Assembly (NCBI RefSeq): GCF_000799715.1
Contig: NZ_JUHG01000011.1
Coordinates: 806,001-870,000 of the forward strand
DNA from: Martinezella rhizogenes
Lineage (GTDB): Bacteria > Pseudomonadota > Alphaproteobacteria > Rhizobiales > Rhizobiaceae
Length of the DNA stretch: 64,000 nt
Direction: 5' to 3'
The notes beneath the pieces are model-generated. The model saw nothing but the letters and a program-made list of their open reading frames with translations. It was not told the origin of the DNA and searched no databases. Every line of letters begins with the position of its first letter. The first letter of the stretch is position 1. Shown piece by piece: positions 8,477-16,317 of the stretch. The position numbers and the translations under genes are program-made.

Positions 8477-10131
8477 AACGGACTGGCGGCCAGCTCATCG
8501 TCGAAGCCCTGAAGGCAAACGGCGTGCAGCGCATTTCCTGTGTTCCCGGCGAGAGCTTTCTCGCCGTGCTCGACGCTTTGCATGACAGCGACATTAAGGT
8601 GCTCGTCTGCCGCCAGGAGGGTGGCGCAGCGATGATGGCGGACGCCTGGGGTCGGCTGACGGGCGAACCCGGCATCTGCATGGTCACCCGCGGCCCCGGC
8701 GCGACCAACGCCTCGGCTGGCCTGCATATCGCCCGACAGGATTCGATCCCGATGATCCTCTTCATCGGCCAGGTGCAACGAGACGCCCGCGAACGCGAGG
8801 CCTTCCAGGAGGTCGAGTTCCGCCGTGCTTTCACGGAATTCGCCAAATGGGTCGGCGAGATCGATGACGCCGCCCGCATCCCCGAATTCGTCACCCGTGC
8901 CTTTGCCGTCGCGACATCTGGCCGACCCGGCCCTGTCGTTTTGACGCTGCCCGAGGACATGCTGCGCGATAAGGTCGAAGCTCCATATGCCAAGCCCTAT
9001 ACGCCGGTAGCGGCCCATCCGGGCAGCAGCCAGATTGATGATCTGCGCCAGCGCTTGCTCGCGGCTGAACGGCCACTGGTCATCCTCGGCGGCACGCGCT
9101 GGGATGAGGATGCGGTCGCCGGTATCAAGAGTTTCGCCGAGCGCTTCAAGCTGCCGGTCGGCTGCTCCTTCCGCCGTCAGATGCTGTTCGATCACCTGCA
9201 TCCGAGCTATGCCGGCGATGTCGGCATCGGCATCAATACGGCGCTGGCAAAGGAGATCAAGGAAGCTGACCTGCTGATCCTGCTCGGCGGCCGCTTCTCG
9301 GAAATGCCGTCCTCCGGCTACACGCTGATGGACATCCCCTACCCGCAACAGCAGCTCGTCCATATCCATCCCGATCCCTCCGAGCTCGGGCGTGTCTATC
9401 GCCCGGATCTTGCAATCTGTGCCAGCCCGGCCGATTTCGTGGCGGCCCTGGCCGATCTCGAAGCACCGGCGGAGCCGCGCTGGGCGGAGCGGACTGAGCG
9501 CATGCATGCCGCCTATCTCGCCTGGTCGAAGACGCCGGAAACGAGCCCTGGCGCGGTGCATATGGGCCGGATCATGGATTGGATCGAGGCCAATACGGCA
9601 GCCGACACGATCTTCACCAACGGCGCCGGCAACTATGCCACCTGGCTGCACCGCTTCCATCGTTTCCGCCGCTTCAACACCCAGGCCGCCCCCGCCTCCG
9701 GCTCGATGGGCTACGGCCTGCCGGCAGCAGTTGCCGCCAAGCAGCTCTTTCCGGAGCGCGAAGTCATCTGCTTTGCCGGCGACGGCTGCTTCATGATGCA
9801 CGGCCAAGAATTTGCGACCGCTGTGCAATACGACCTGCCGCTGATCGCGCTGGTCATTAATAACGGCATGTACGGCACGATCCGCATGCATCAGGAACGC
9901 GAATATCCCGGCCGTGTCAGCGCCACGGCGCTGAACAATCCGGACTTCGCGGCCTTGGCCCGCGCCTATGGCGGCCATGGCGAAACGGTAAAGGTGACGG
10001 AAGATTTCGGCCCCGCCTTCGAGCGAGCGCGCGCAAGTGGCAAGCCGGCAATCATTGAGATCGTGCTCGATCCCGAGGCAATCACACCTTCCCGCACTTT
10101 GACGGAAATTTCGCAAGCAAAAGGCCGGTGA
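8473..10131 (+). CDS. Thiamine-diphosphate-dependent enzyme, acetolactate-synthase-like
   Basis: A 552-residue ThDP enzyme with the three domains of the IlvB/POX/oxalyl-CoA decarboxylase superfamily: N-terminal pyrimidine-binding (catalytic Glu about 49 in CRQEGGAAMMA), central domain, and C-terminal pyrophosphate-binding (GDGCFMMHGQE to NNGMYGTI). The catalysed reaction could be decarboxylation or ligation of a 2-oxo acid, or decarboxylation of an acyl-CoA. There is no neighbouring small regulatory subunit, so it is not the main biosynthetic acetolactate synthase. It is coupled to the CoA-transferase by a 4-bp overlap. Its stop codon lies inside the stem of the following terminator. Confidence 0.85.
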   Translation: MKRTGGQLIVEALKANGVQRISCVPGESFLAVLDALHDSDIKVLVCRQEGGAAMMADAWGRLTGEPGICMVTRGPGATNASAGLHIARQDSIPMILFIGQVQRDAREREAFQEVEFRRAFTEFAKWVGEIDDAARIPEFVTRAFAVATSGRPGPVVLTLPEDMLRDKVEAPYAKPYTPVAAHPGSSQIDDLRQRLLAAERPLVILGGTRWDEDAVAGIKSFAERFKLPVGCSFRRQMLFDHLHPSYAGDVGIGINTALAKEIKEADLLILLGGRFSEMPSSGYTLMDIPYPQQQLVHIHPDPSELGRVYRPDLAICASPADFVAALADLEAPAEPRWAERTERMHAAYLAWSKTPETSPGAVHMGRIMDWIEANTAADTIFTNGAGNYATWLHRFHRFRRFNTQAAPASGSMGYGLPAAVAAKQLFPEREVICFAGDGCFMMHGQEFATAVQYDLPLIALVINNGMYGTIRMHQEREYPGRVSATALNNPDFAALARAYGGHGETVKVTEDFGPAFERARASGKPAIIEIVLDPEAITPSRTLTEISQAKGR

Positions 10132-10150
10132 GAACAAACTCACCGGCCTT
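10121..10150. terminator. Bidirectional terminator between the ThDP-enzyme gene and ridA
   Basis: AAGGCCGGTGAG (10121-10132) pairs perfectly with CTCACCGGCCTT (10139-10150) around a six-base loop. The T-run is clearest for the minus strand. The stop codon of the ThDP gene (10129-10131) lies inside the left arm. Confidence 0.85.
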
Positions 10151-10170
10151 ATAAAAAGTGTCAGATCGAA

Positions 10171-10515
10171 TTAGTCGATTGCGGCGATGACGATGAACTC
10201 GACCTTGTACTTAGGTGCAGCGAGCTTGGCTTCGCTGGTGGCGCGAGCAGGCGTGTTGGCCGGATCGACCCATGCTTCCCAGGCAGCGTTCATTTCGGCG
10301 AAGTCGGAAATGTCGGAGAGATAGATCAGCGTCTGCAGGATCTTCGACTTGCTGGAGCCGGAGGCGGCGAGCAGGCGATCGACTTCGGCCAGAGCCGACT
10401 TGCACTGATCCGTAACGCTTGCACCTTCGCCAACCTGGCCGGCGAGGTAAACGGTGTTGCCGTGGATGACGGCGCCGCTCATGCGGGCTCCGACGTCGAT
10501 ACGCTTGATGCTCAT
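10171..10515 (-). CDS. RidA/YjgF/UK114-family enamine/imine deaminase
   Basis: A 114-residue RidA-family protein, slightly shorter than E. coli RidA. The family forms trimers that hydrolyse reactive 2-aminoacrylate-type enamines released by PLP enzymes. The key substrate-carboxylate Arg is present in NTPARATSEAKLA near the C-terminus, as in deaminase-active members. The start at 10515 has AGGAGAG five bases upstream; the open frame further upstream overlaps the neighbouring gene and is not used. It follows the DUF442 gene by 95 bp on the same strand and ends at the shared terminator. Members of this subfamily (RidA1-7) differ in substrate and this one was not assigned. Confidence 0.88.
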   Translation of the reverse strand: MSIKRIDVGARMSGAVIHGNTVYLAGQVGEGASVTDQCKSALAEVDRLLAASGSSKSKILQTLIYLSDISDFAEMNAAWEAWVDPANTPARATSEAKLAAPKYKVEFIVIAAID

Positions 10516-10610
10516 GGTTTCTCTCCTGATGTTGTCCGGTGACGGGTCACAAACCAGGCGCTGCTCACCAGCAACGCCCGAAATCTCTTTTATGTTCGGG
10601 AAGCGGCGGC

Positions 10611-10949
10611 TCAGCCGCGAATATGATGCGTCTTCTGGTAGATCGCGGTCGAGCGAGCGCCGGAACGGCAATAGCCGAGCATCGGGCGCGGGAATTCGTC
10701 GAGCGCGTCGACCATGCCCTGCACGGCCTCTTCGGTCACGCCCATCGGCCCGACGGGCACATGGGTGATCTCGAGGCCAAGTTCCTTGGCGCGTGCTTCA
10801 ATGACGGCGAACGGCGTCTGATCCGGGCTTTCATCATCCGGGCGATGGCAGACGAGCGACTTGAAACCCAATGCCTTGATCTGGTCGAGATCCTCCAGGC
10901 TGATCTGACCGGAAACCGAGTATTCGTCATCGATCGGGCGGATATCCAT
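10611..10949 (-). CDS. DUF442/TIGR01244-family phosphatase-like protein
   Basis: A 112-residue protein with a dual-specificity-phosphatase-like fold. The signature GYCRSGARSTAIY near the C-terminus carries the Cys-x5-Arg active-site loop, so the thiolate chemistry is likely intact. Earlier landmarks are VSGQISLEDLDQIKALGF and CHRPDDE. This family corresponds to the N-terminal domain of Blh-type proteins tied to sulfur metabolism, and to stand-alone proteins of unknown substrate. GAGGAAG stands upstream of the ATG. It is in tandem with ridA and the aldose-epimerase-like gene. Confidence 0.8.
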   Translation of the reverse strand: MDIRPIDDEYSVSGQISLEDLDQIKALGFKSLVCHRPDDESPDQTPFAVIEARAKELGLEITHVPVGPMGVTEEAVQGMVDALDEFPRPMLGYCRSGARSTAIYQKTHHIRG

Positions 10950-11022
10950 CGTTCGCTTCCTCTATAAAACCGAGGGCTTTGATCTACGCCGCCAAAAAGC
11001 GAGCGTCAACCGCTGAAGCCCG

Positions 11023-11862
11023 TCAGACGAAGGCAAAGTTGAGTGCGAAACTCCTGGCTTCGCCGGGCTGGAGAATGTTGAATTCGCTCGCCGCCTCCAG
11101 CTCGTCGCGCGACACCCAGCGGTGCGATACGGGCTCGATGCCGAGGACATGCGCCGGCGCACGCTGATTGCGCCAGACCTGCAGGAACGGCAGCGTATCC
11201 GTGCCGAACCGTACCCTCAGCGACTTGCCGCCGACAGCGGCGATCGGCCCAAGGCTGAGTTCCGACCAATCTTCACCCTTCGCCGCTGCCGGCACGCAGA
11301 AAATCCCGCCGTGCTCTTCGCCGAAAGTCCAGGGAAAGCCGCCATTTTCCAGCATCTGGCCGGAGAGGCGAACGCCGTCGTCGAACCATTTGCCGCCGAC
11401 ATTCATGTGATACATCAGAAAGACCGGCATCGCTTCGGTGCTGGTGTTGACGACGCGATCCGTGAGCGAAACCTCGCCCGTGGCGCCATCGATCCGCCAA
11501 TGGCGTTCCAGCCGCGCGGTACGGCGCTCGGCTGTGATGACGTCGATATCGGCACGGCACTCGGCATTGCCGTCCTCGAACCGGGTCCAGAGAATTTTGG
11601 CCTTATGCGAGGAGAAGGAGCCGTGCAGCGGATATCGCTGCCCCTCGAAAGCACCCGACATTGGCTGCGGATGACGGATGTGATCAGGGCCGCAGGTAAA
11701 GAGAAAGCCTTCTAGCGAATGATCAATGCGCGGGTCGCCGTCATCTGGAATGGCGCGTCCCGGCGCAAGATTGTTGCCATCGACGACGCAGGCGCCGATA
11801 TCCAGCACGGAATCCTCATCCAGCGTCAATCTCGGCCCCTTGGCCGCGGCAAAGTCGATCAT
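11023..11862 (-). CDS. Aldose 1-epimerase-like / DUF4432 protein
   Basis: A 279-residue galactose-mutarotase-fold protein. Supporting segments are LHGSFSSHKA, VSLTDRVVNTS, FLMYHMNVGGKWF and GIEPVSHRW, placing histidines and a glutamate in the positions expected for a sugar epimerase pocket. The usual role is interconversion of sugar anomers; the sugar is unknown. It is cytoplasmic, with no signal peptide. GGGAGAA precedes the ATG at some distance. It lies 73 bp upstream of the DUF442 gene on the same strand, probably in one transcript with it and ridA, and is divergent from the L,D-transpeptidase. Confidence 0.75.
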   Translation of the reverse strand: MIDFAAAKGPRLTLDEDSVLDIGACVVDGNNLAPGRAIPDDGDPRIDHSLEGFLFTCGPDHIRHPQPMSGAFEGQRYPLHGSFSSHKAKILWTRFEDGNAECRADIDVITAERRTARLERHWRIDGATGEVSLTDRVVNTSTEAMPVFLMYHMNVGGKWFDDGVRLSGQMLENGGFPWTFGEEHGGIFCVPAAAKGEDWSELSLGPIAAVGGKSLRVRFGTDTLPFLQVWRNQRAPAHVLGIEPVSHRWVSRDELEAASEFNILQPGEARSFALNFAFV

Positions 11863-11969
11863 GTCTTACAATTCTCCCTGGTCGGCGTCTGATTGGCCAC
11901 CCATCCGAAAGTGGTCTCGAAATGGCGCGCGGCAAGAATAAATGGCGATTTCTCTTACCGAACGTTAAC

Positions 11970-11998
11970 TTGACGCCTTGATCTCACAAATTTTTATA
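11970..11998 (+). promoter_or_regulatory. Candidate sigma-70-type promoter of the L,D-transpeptidase gene
   Basis: TTGACG (11970-11975) and TTTATA (11993-11998) are separated by 17 bases in an AT-rich stretch about 90 bp before the GTG start. This is a sequence match only. Confidence 0.45.
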
Positions 11999-12088
11999 TT
12001 TTATTCAGCATGATAATCTTAAATTCCACACTAGTGTCAAAATTGCCATGTGTGTGTCGGGCAGCCACCATCCGAGGATTCGACTAAC

Positions 12089-13516
12089 GTGAACCGGTTC
12101 CTGAAAATCAGCCTTTCTTTGGCCCTGACGGCCACGGCATCCGCCTTTGCATTGACCGATGCACAGGCGCAGTATTATCGCGGCGGGAACAACGACGTCG
12201 TCCTGGTGACCCCCGACGGACGAATCCTCGATCAGTTTCCAGAGCAAGATTATGTAAGAACGCGCGACGGGCGTGGTCGGCGCGTCTTGGTGGATCGTTA
12301 CGGCAATGTCGTCGCCACCGAGATGCGGGCCAGCACCTATTATCCTCAGGCACCGGCTCACGACGCCTACAGTGACAATGGTGGCGGCGACCGCTATGGC
12401 GACACGCAGCTTTCCAGCAATGGCGGTTACCGCGACTATCGGCAGTATCGCGGCGACGGCAGTGATGACAGCGTCGTTACCGGTGGTATTCCTCGTGACA
12501 GCTCCATTCAACGCGTGCCGCTCGACGACCAGGCCCAGCCGAATACGGACGCGCAAACCCAGCAGGGTCAGACGAACCCGAACGGTAACGACTATGCCTC
12601 GATCGATCCGCAGCAGACGCCCGAGGTCCAGAGCAAGCCTCCGGCCGAACCGGTTATCACGCTGAAGGGCAAATCAAAGATGGAGATCACGGCGATTGAG
12701 GTCTTCCTCGCTCGCCAGGGCATTTCGCCGGGCGCCATCGACGGCCGCATGGGCGGCAATGTCACCAAGGCCATCTACGCTTATCAGCAGATGACCGGCC
12801 AGACGCTTGATCCGAAGGATACGGATTCGATCCTCGAGCAGCTGCGCCTGTCAGGCGGCATGCCAATCATCAACTACACGATCACGCCCGCCGACGCGGC
12901 CGGCCCCTATGTCGCATCGATCCCCGAGGACTATGCCGAAAAGGCCCAGATGCCATCGCTCGGCTATACGTCGACCACAGAAATGCTGGCCGAGCGCTTC
13001 CATATGGATGAAGGCTACCTCAAAGAACTGAACCCAGGTGTCGATTTCACCGTCCCCGGCAACACAATCAAAGTGGTCAATACCGGCCCGAGCAAGACCG
13101 GCGCCGTCGCAAAGATTCTTGCCGACAAGGGTCGAAAGCAGGTCTTCGCCTATGACGCTGCCGGCACGTTGATCGCCGCCTATCCCGCCAGCATCGGCTC
13201 GACCGACACGCCCTCGCCATCCGGTACGGTCACGGTCGAACGCGTCGCCTTCAATCCGGGCTACACCTATAATCCGAAGATCAACTTCAAGCAGGGTGCC
13301 AACGACAAGATCCTCGACATTCCGCCCGGCCCGAACGGCCCGGTCGGCGTTGTCTGGATGGCGCTATCGAAGCCGACCTACGGCATCCATGGTACGCCCG
13401 AGCCTTCTAAGATCGGAAAGTCGCAAAGCCACGGCTGCGTGCGCCTCACCAACTGGGACGCGACCGCGCTCGCCAAGATGGTCAAGCCCGGCGTAGTGGT
13501 CGAATTCGTCGATTGA
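12089..13516 (+). CDS. L,D-transpeptidase (YkuD domain) with peptidoglycan-binding domain
   Basis: A 475-residue exported cell-wall enzyme. Residues 1-27 are a signal peptide (start VNRFLKIS read as MNRFLKIS, ending DAQA-Q). A Gln/Asn/Asp-rich linker follows, then a PG_binding_1 domain (MEITAIEVFLARQGISPGAI), a LysM-like stretch, and a C-terminal YkuD domain whose catalytic motif is SHGCVRLTNWD with an upstream histidine in GIHGT. Such enzymes form 3-3 cross-links in peptidoglycan or attach proteins to it; L,D cross-links are common in Rhizobiales. The GTG at 12089 gives a proper signal peptide. The ATG at 12050 would add 13 unlikely residues. Confidence 0.9.
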   Translation: MNRFLKISLSLALTATASAFALTDAQAQYYRGGNNDVVLVTPDGRILDQFPEQDYVRTRDGRGRRVLVDRYGNVVATEMRASTYYPQAPAHDAYSDNGGGDRYGDTQLSSNGGYRDYRQYRGDGSDDSVVTGGIPRDSSIQRVPLDDQAQPNTDAQTQQGQTNPNGNDYASIDPQQTPEVQSKPPAEPVITLKGKSKMEITAIEVFLARQGISPGAIDGRMGGNVTKAIYAYQQMTGQTLDPKDTDSILEQLRLSGGMPIINYTITPADAAGPYVASIPEDYAEKAQMPSLGYTSTTEMLAERFHMDEGYLKELNPGVDFTVPGNTIKVVNTGPSKTGAVAKILADKGRKQVFAYDAAGTLIAAYPASIGSTDTPSPSGTVTVERVAFNPGYTYNPKINFKQGANDKILDIPPGPNGPVGVVWMALSKPTYGIHGTPEPSKIGKSQSHGCVRLTNWDATALAKMVKPGVVVEFVD

Positions 13517-13534
13517 TTGCAAGCCTAAACAAAT

Positions 13535-13572
13535 AAAAAGGGCCGCCGGATGATCTCCTGGCGGCCCTTTTT
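13535..13572. terminator. Strong bidirectional terminator
   Basis: AAAAAGGGCCGCC (13535-13547) pairs with GGCGGCCCTTTTT (13560-13572), a 13-bp stem flanked by A and T runs. It serves the L,D-transpeptidase gene and the convergent iron alcohol dehydrogenase gene. Confidence 0.9.
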
Positions 13573-13626
13573 GTTGTCTTAAAATTGTCGACGCGCGCCA
13601 ATACATTCCGACGCGTCGATGGTTTT

Positions 13627-14775
13627 CTAGAAGCAGTCGCGGAATAGCGCCTTGGTGTTTTCCAGCGTCATTGGCACGGGATTGCCACCGGCGCTGGGAT
13701 CCTCGATCGCCATGGCCGAGAGCTCGTCGATCCGATCCGGCGTGATGCCCATGGCCGAGAGGCTTTCGGGAACGCCAAGCTCGGCGCGCAATTGCAGCAC
13801 GTATTCGTAAAAGCCGTCGAAGCCACCGGAAATCCCGAGATAAGCGGCCGCGCGGGCGATCTTGTCTTCGATGAGCTTGCGGTTGAAGCGCAGCACGGCC
13901 GGCATGACGACGGCATTGGTCATGCCGTGATGCGTATTGTAGACGGCGCCGATTGGGTGCGACAGCGCGTGAATGGCGCCGAGCCCCTTCTGGAACGCGA
14001 CGGCGCCCATGGCGGCAGCGCTCATCATGTTGGCGCGGGCTTCAAGATCGGTGCCTTCCTTGTAGGCACGCGGCAGGAATTCCTTCACGAGCCGCATGCC
14101 TTCCAGCGCAATGCCGGCCGACATCGGATGATAGAAGGGCGAGGAATAGGCTTCCAGGCAATGAGCGAACGCATCCATGCCGGTGCCGGCGGTAATGACC
14201 TTCGGCATGCCGACCGTCAGTTCCGGATCGGCGATGACGACGCCCGGCAGGAACTTCGGATGGAAGATGATCTTCTTCACATGCGTTTGGGAATTGGTGA
14301 TGACGCTGGCACGGCCGACTTCGGAGCCGGTGCCGGCCGTTGTCGGAACGGCAACGATCGGGGCGATGCCTTCGACATTGGCGCGGGTCCACCAGTCGCC
14401 GATATCCTCGAAATCCCAGACCGGACGCGTCTGGCCCGCCATAAAGGCAACACACTTGCCGAGGTCGAGGCCCGAGCCGCCGCCGAAGGCGACGACACCA
14501 TCATGACCGCCATCCTTGAATGCCTTGACGCCGGCCTCGAGGTTCTTCTCGTTCGGATTGGGATCGACGTCGGCGAAGATGGCACGGCCGAGACCGGCAT
14601 CCTCAAGAATATCCAGCGCCGTCTTGGTGATCGCCATCGAGGCGAGGCCCCGGTCGGTGATCAGCAGGGGCTTCTTGATCCCCAGGCTTTTGCAGGCATC
14701 CGCCAGTTCCGTGATCCGGCCGCGACCGAGCTTGAAGGCGGTGGGATAGCTCCAATTGGCTGAGATAGTGCTCAT
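13627..14775 (-). CDS. Iron-containing (group III) alcohol dehydrogenase
   Basis: A 382-residue group III alcohol dehydrogenase. The NAD loop is GGGSGLDLGKC; TTAGTGSEVG and the metal ligands in GTGMDAFAHCLEAY and LSHPIGAVYNTHHGM (two histidines) follow in the normal order, so it should be active. The family oxidises or reduces short alcohols and aldehydes. The ATG overlaps the stop of the aldehyde dehydrogenase gene (ATGA, 14772-14775), so the two are made together, which points to alcohol to aldehyde to acid oxidation of one substrate. With the glutamine-synthetase-like and permease genes upstream, a gamma-glutamylated amino alcohol is a reasonable guess. The open frame upstream of the chosen start is inside the previous gene. 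Confidence 0.88.
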   Translation of the reverse strand: MSTISANWSYPTAFKLGRGRITELADACKSLGIKKPLLITDRGLASMAITKTALDILEDAGLGRAIFADVDPNPNEKNLEAGVKAFKDGGHDGVVAFGGGSGLDLGKCVAFMAGQTRPVWDFEDIGDWWTRANVEGIAPIVAVPTTAGTGSEVGRASVITNSQTHVKKIIFHPKFLPGVVIADPELTVGMPKVITAGTGMDAFAHCLEAYSSPFYHPMSAGIALEGMRLVKEFLPRAYKEGTDLEARANMMSAAAMGAVAFQKGLGAIHALSHPIGAVYNTHHGMTNAVVMPAVLRFNRKLIEDKIARAAAYLGISGGFDGFYEYVLQLRAELGVPESLSAMGITPDRIDELSAMAIEDPSAGGNPVPMTLENTKALFRDCF

Positions 14776-16157
14776 GCTGTTACTTTCTTCAGATGGTAGG
14801 ATTTCGGACGCGTCAGGTTGTGGAAGCCGATGACGGAGAGCGAGCCGCCACGGCCCGTTTCCTTGACGCCGGTCCAGCACAGTGCCGGGTCGAGATAATC
14901 GGCACGGTTCATGAAGACGGTGCCGGTTTCGATGTCCCGGCCGATGCGTGCGGCGCGCTCGACATCCTTGGTCCAGAGCGACGCCGTCAGGCCATAGGGG
15001 CTGTCGTTCATCAGCTCCAGCGCTTCCGCATCGCTCTTCACCTTCATGATGCCGACCGCCGGGCCGAAGGTTTCTTCGCGCATGAAGGTCATGGAATGAT
15101 CGACATTGACGAGGATCTGTGGCGCCAGATAGGCACCGCCGTCATCGGCCGGGAACAGCTTGGGATCGACCAGAGCCTTGGCACCCTTGGCGACGGCATC
15201 GGCGATCTGCTCGCGCACCACCTTGGCGAAGCGCTTATGCGCCATCGGCCCAAGTGTCGTTTCCGGATCAAGGGGGTTGCCGAGCTTGTAGTTCGACACC
15301 CAGGCGACCGACTTCTCGACGAAGGAATCATAGAGCGATTCATGCACATAGATGCGCTCGATACCGCAGCAGCATTGGCCGGAATTGAAGGTGGCGCCGT
15401 CCATCAGCGTATCGACGGCAGCCTCCAGATCGGCGTCTTCCATGACATAGCCGGGATCCTTGCCGCCCAGTTCGAGGCCGAGGCTGGTAAAGGTGCCGGC
15501 GGCGGCGCGTTCGATGGAACGCCCGCCTTCGACCGAACCGGTGAAGTTGACGAAGTTGAAGCTTCCGGCTGCGATCAGCGCCGAGGTCGTCTCGTGGTCA
15601 AGGAAGACGTTTTGGAAAACATCGGCGGGAACCCCAGCCTCGACAAAGGCCTGCACCAACCGCTCACCGACCAGAAGCGTCTGGCTGGCATGCTTGAGGA
15701 TCACGGTATTGCCGGCCATCAACGCTGGAGCGATCGTGTTGATCGCGGTCATGTAAGGATAGTTCCAAGGCGCGATGACGAAGACGACGCCATGCGGCTC
15801 GCGTTCGATACGCCGCGCAAAATTCGCGCTGTCTTCCACCACCAGCGGCGACAGCGCATCGGCCGCGATCGAGGCGACGTAGTTGGAGCGCTCGTTGAAG
15901 CCGCGATACTCACCGCCATACTTGATCGGGCGTCCCATCTGCCAGCTCAGCTCCGGCACGACAACATCGGCCATCTCGTTGAGGCGGGCAACGCCTTTCA
16001 GCACCAGTTGAACGCGGTCCTCCAGCGGGCGGCGGGCCCAATCCTTCTGCGCCTTGCGGGCGCGGGCCACCACGTCCTTGGCAGCCTCCAGCGACAGCGC
16101 CGGGCGTTCCGCATAAACCTCGCCGTTCACGGGTGATACACATGTGATCATGGTCAT
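14772..16157 (-). CDS. NAD(P)-dependent aldehyde dehydrogenase
   Basis: A 461-residue aldehyde dehydrogenase. Landmarks are APWNYPYMTAINTIAPAL (coenzyme site), FTGSVEGGR, the general-base region LELGGKDPGYV, and the catalytic cysteine in FNSGQCCCGIERIYV, followed by REETFGPAVGIMKV. It is closest in style to succinate-semialdehyde or gamma-aminobutyraldehyde dehydrogenases. The chosen start MTMITC at 16157 has AGGA eight bases upstream. The much longer open frame is antisense-like sequence without family similarity. It is located between the glutamine-synthetase-like gene (160 bp upstream) and the iron alcohol dehydrogenase gene (4-bp overlap). Confidence 0.9.
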   Translation of the reverse strand: MTMITCVSPVNGEVYAERPALSLEAAKDVVARARKAQKDWARRPLEDRVQLVLKGVARLNEMADVVVPELSWQMGRPIKYGGEYRGFNERSNYVASIAADALSPLVVEDSANFARRIEREPHGVVFVIAPWNYPYMTAINTIAPALMAGNTVILKHASQTLLVGERLVQAFVEAGVPADVFQNVFLDHETTSALIAAGSFNFVNFTGSVEGGRSIERAAAGTFTSLGLELGGKDPGYVMEDADLEAAVDTLMDGATFNSGQCCCGIERIYVHESLYDSFVEKSVAWVSNYKLGNPLDPETTLGPMAHKRFAKVVREQIADAVAKGAKALVDPKLFPADDGGAYLAPQILVNVDHSMTFMREETFGPAVGIMKVKSDAEALELMNDSPYGLTASLWTKDVERAARIGRDIETGTVFMNRADYLDPALCWTGVKETGRGGSLSVIGFHNLTRPKSYHLKKVTA

Positions 16158-16317
16158 GATCGAAATCCTGTTTTTATAGTCACGAACATAGTTTCGGCCG
16201 GCCACGAAGAAGGTTTTTGGAAGCCCTGCGCCGCCGAAAGAAGCGCTTCGCCACAGCCTTCTTCCCTGCCCTCGCCTGGCGACGAAAATTGGGCAGGGCT
16301 CGCAATCAGCGGCAGGC

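Noticed and set aside
8473-10131. Naming the CoA-transferase/ThDP pair as oxalate degradation (frc-oxc)
   Set aside because: The ThDP enzyme has general IlvB-like motifs, and nothing in the sequence fixes oxalyl-CoA as substrate.
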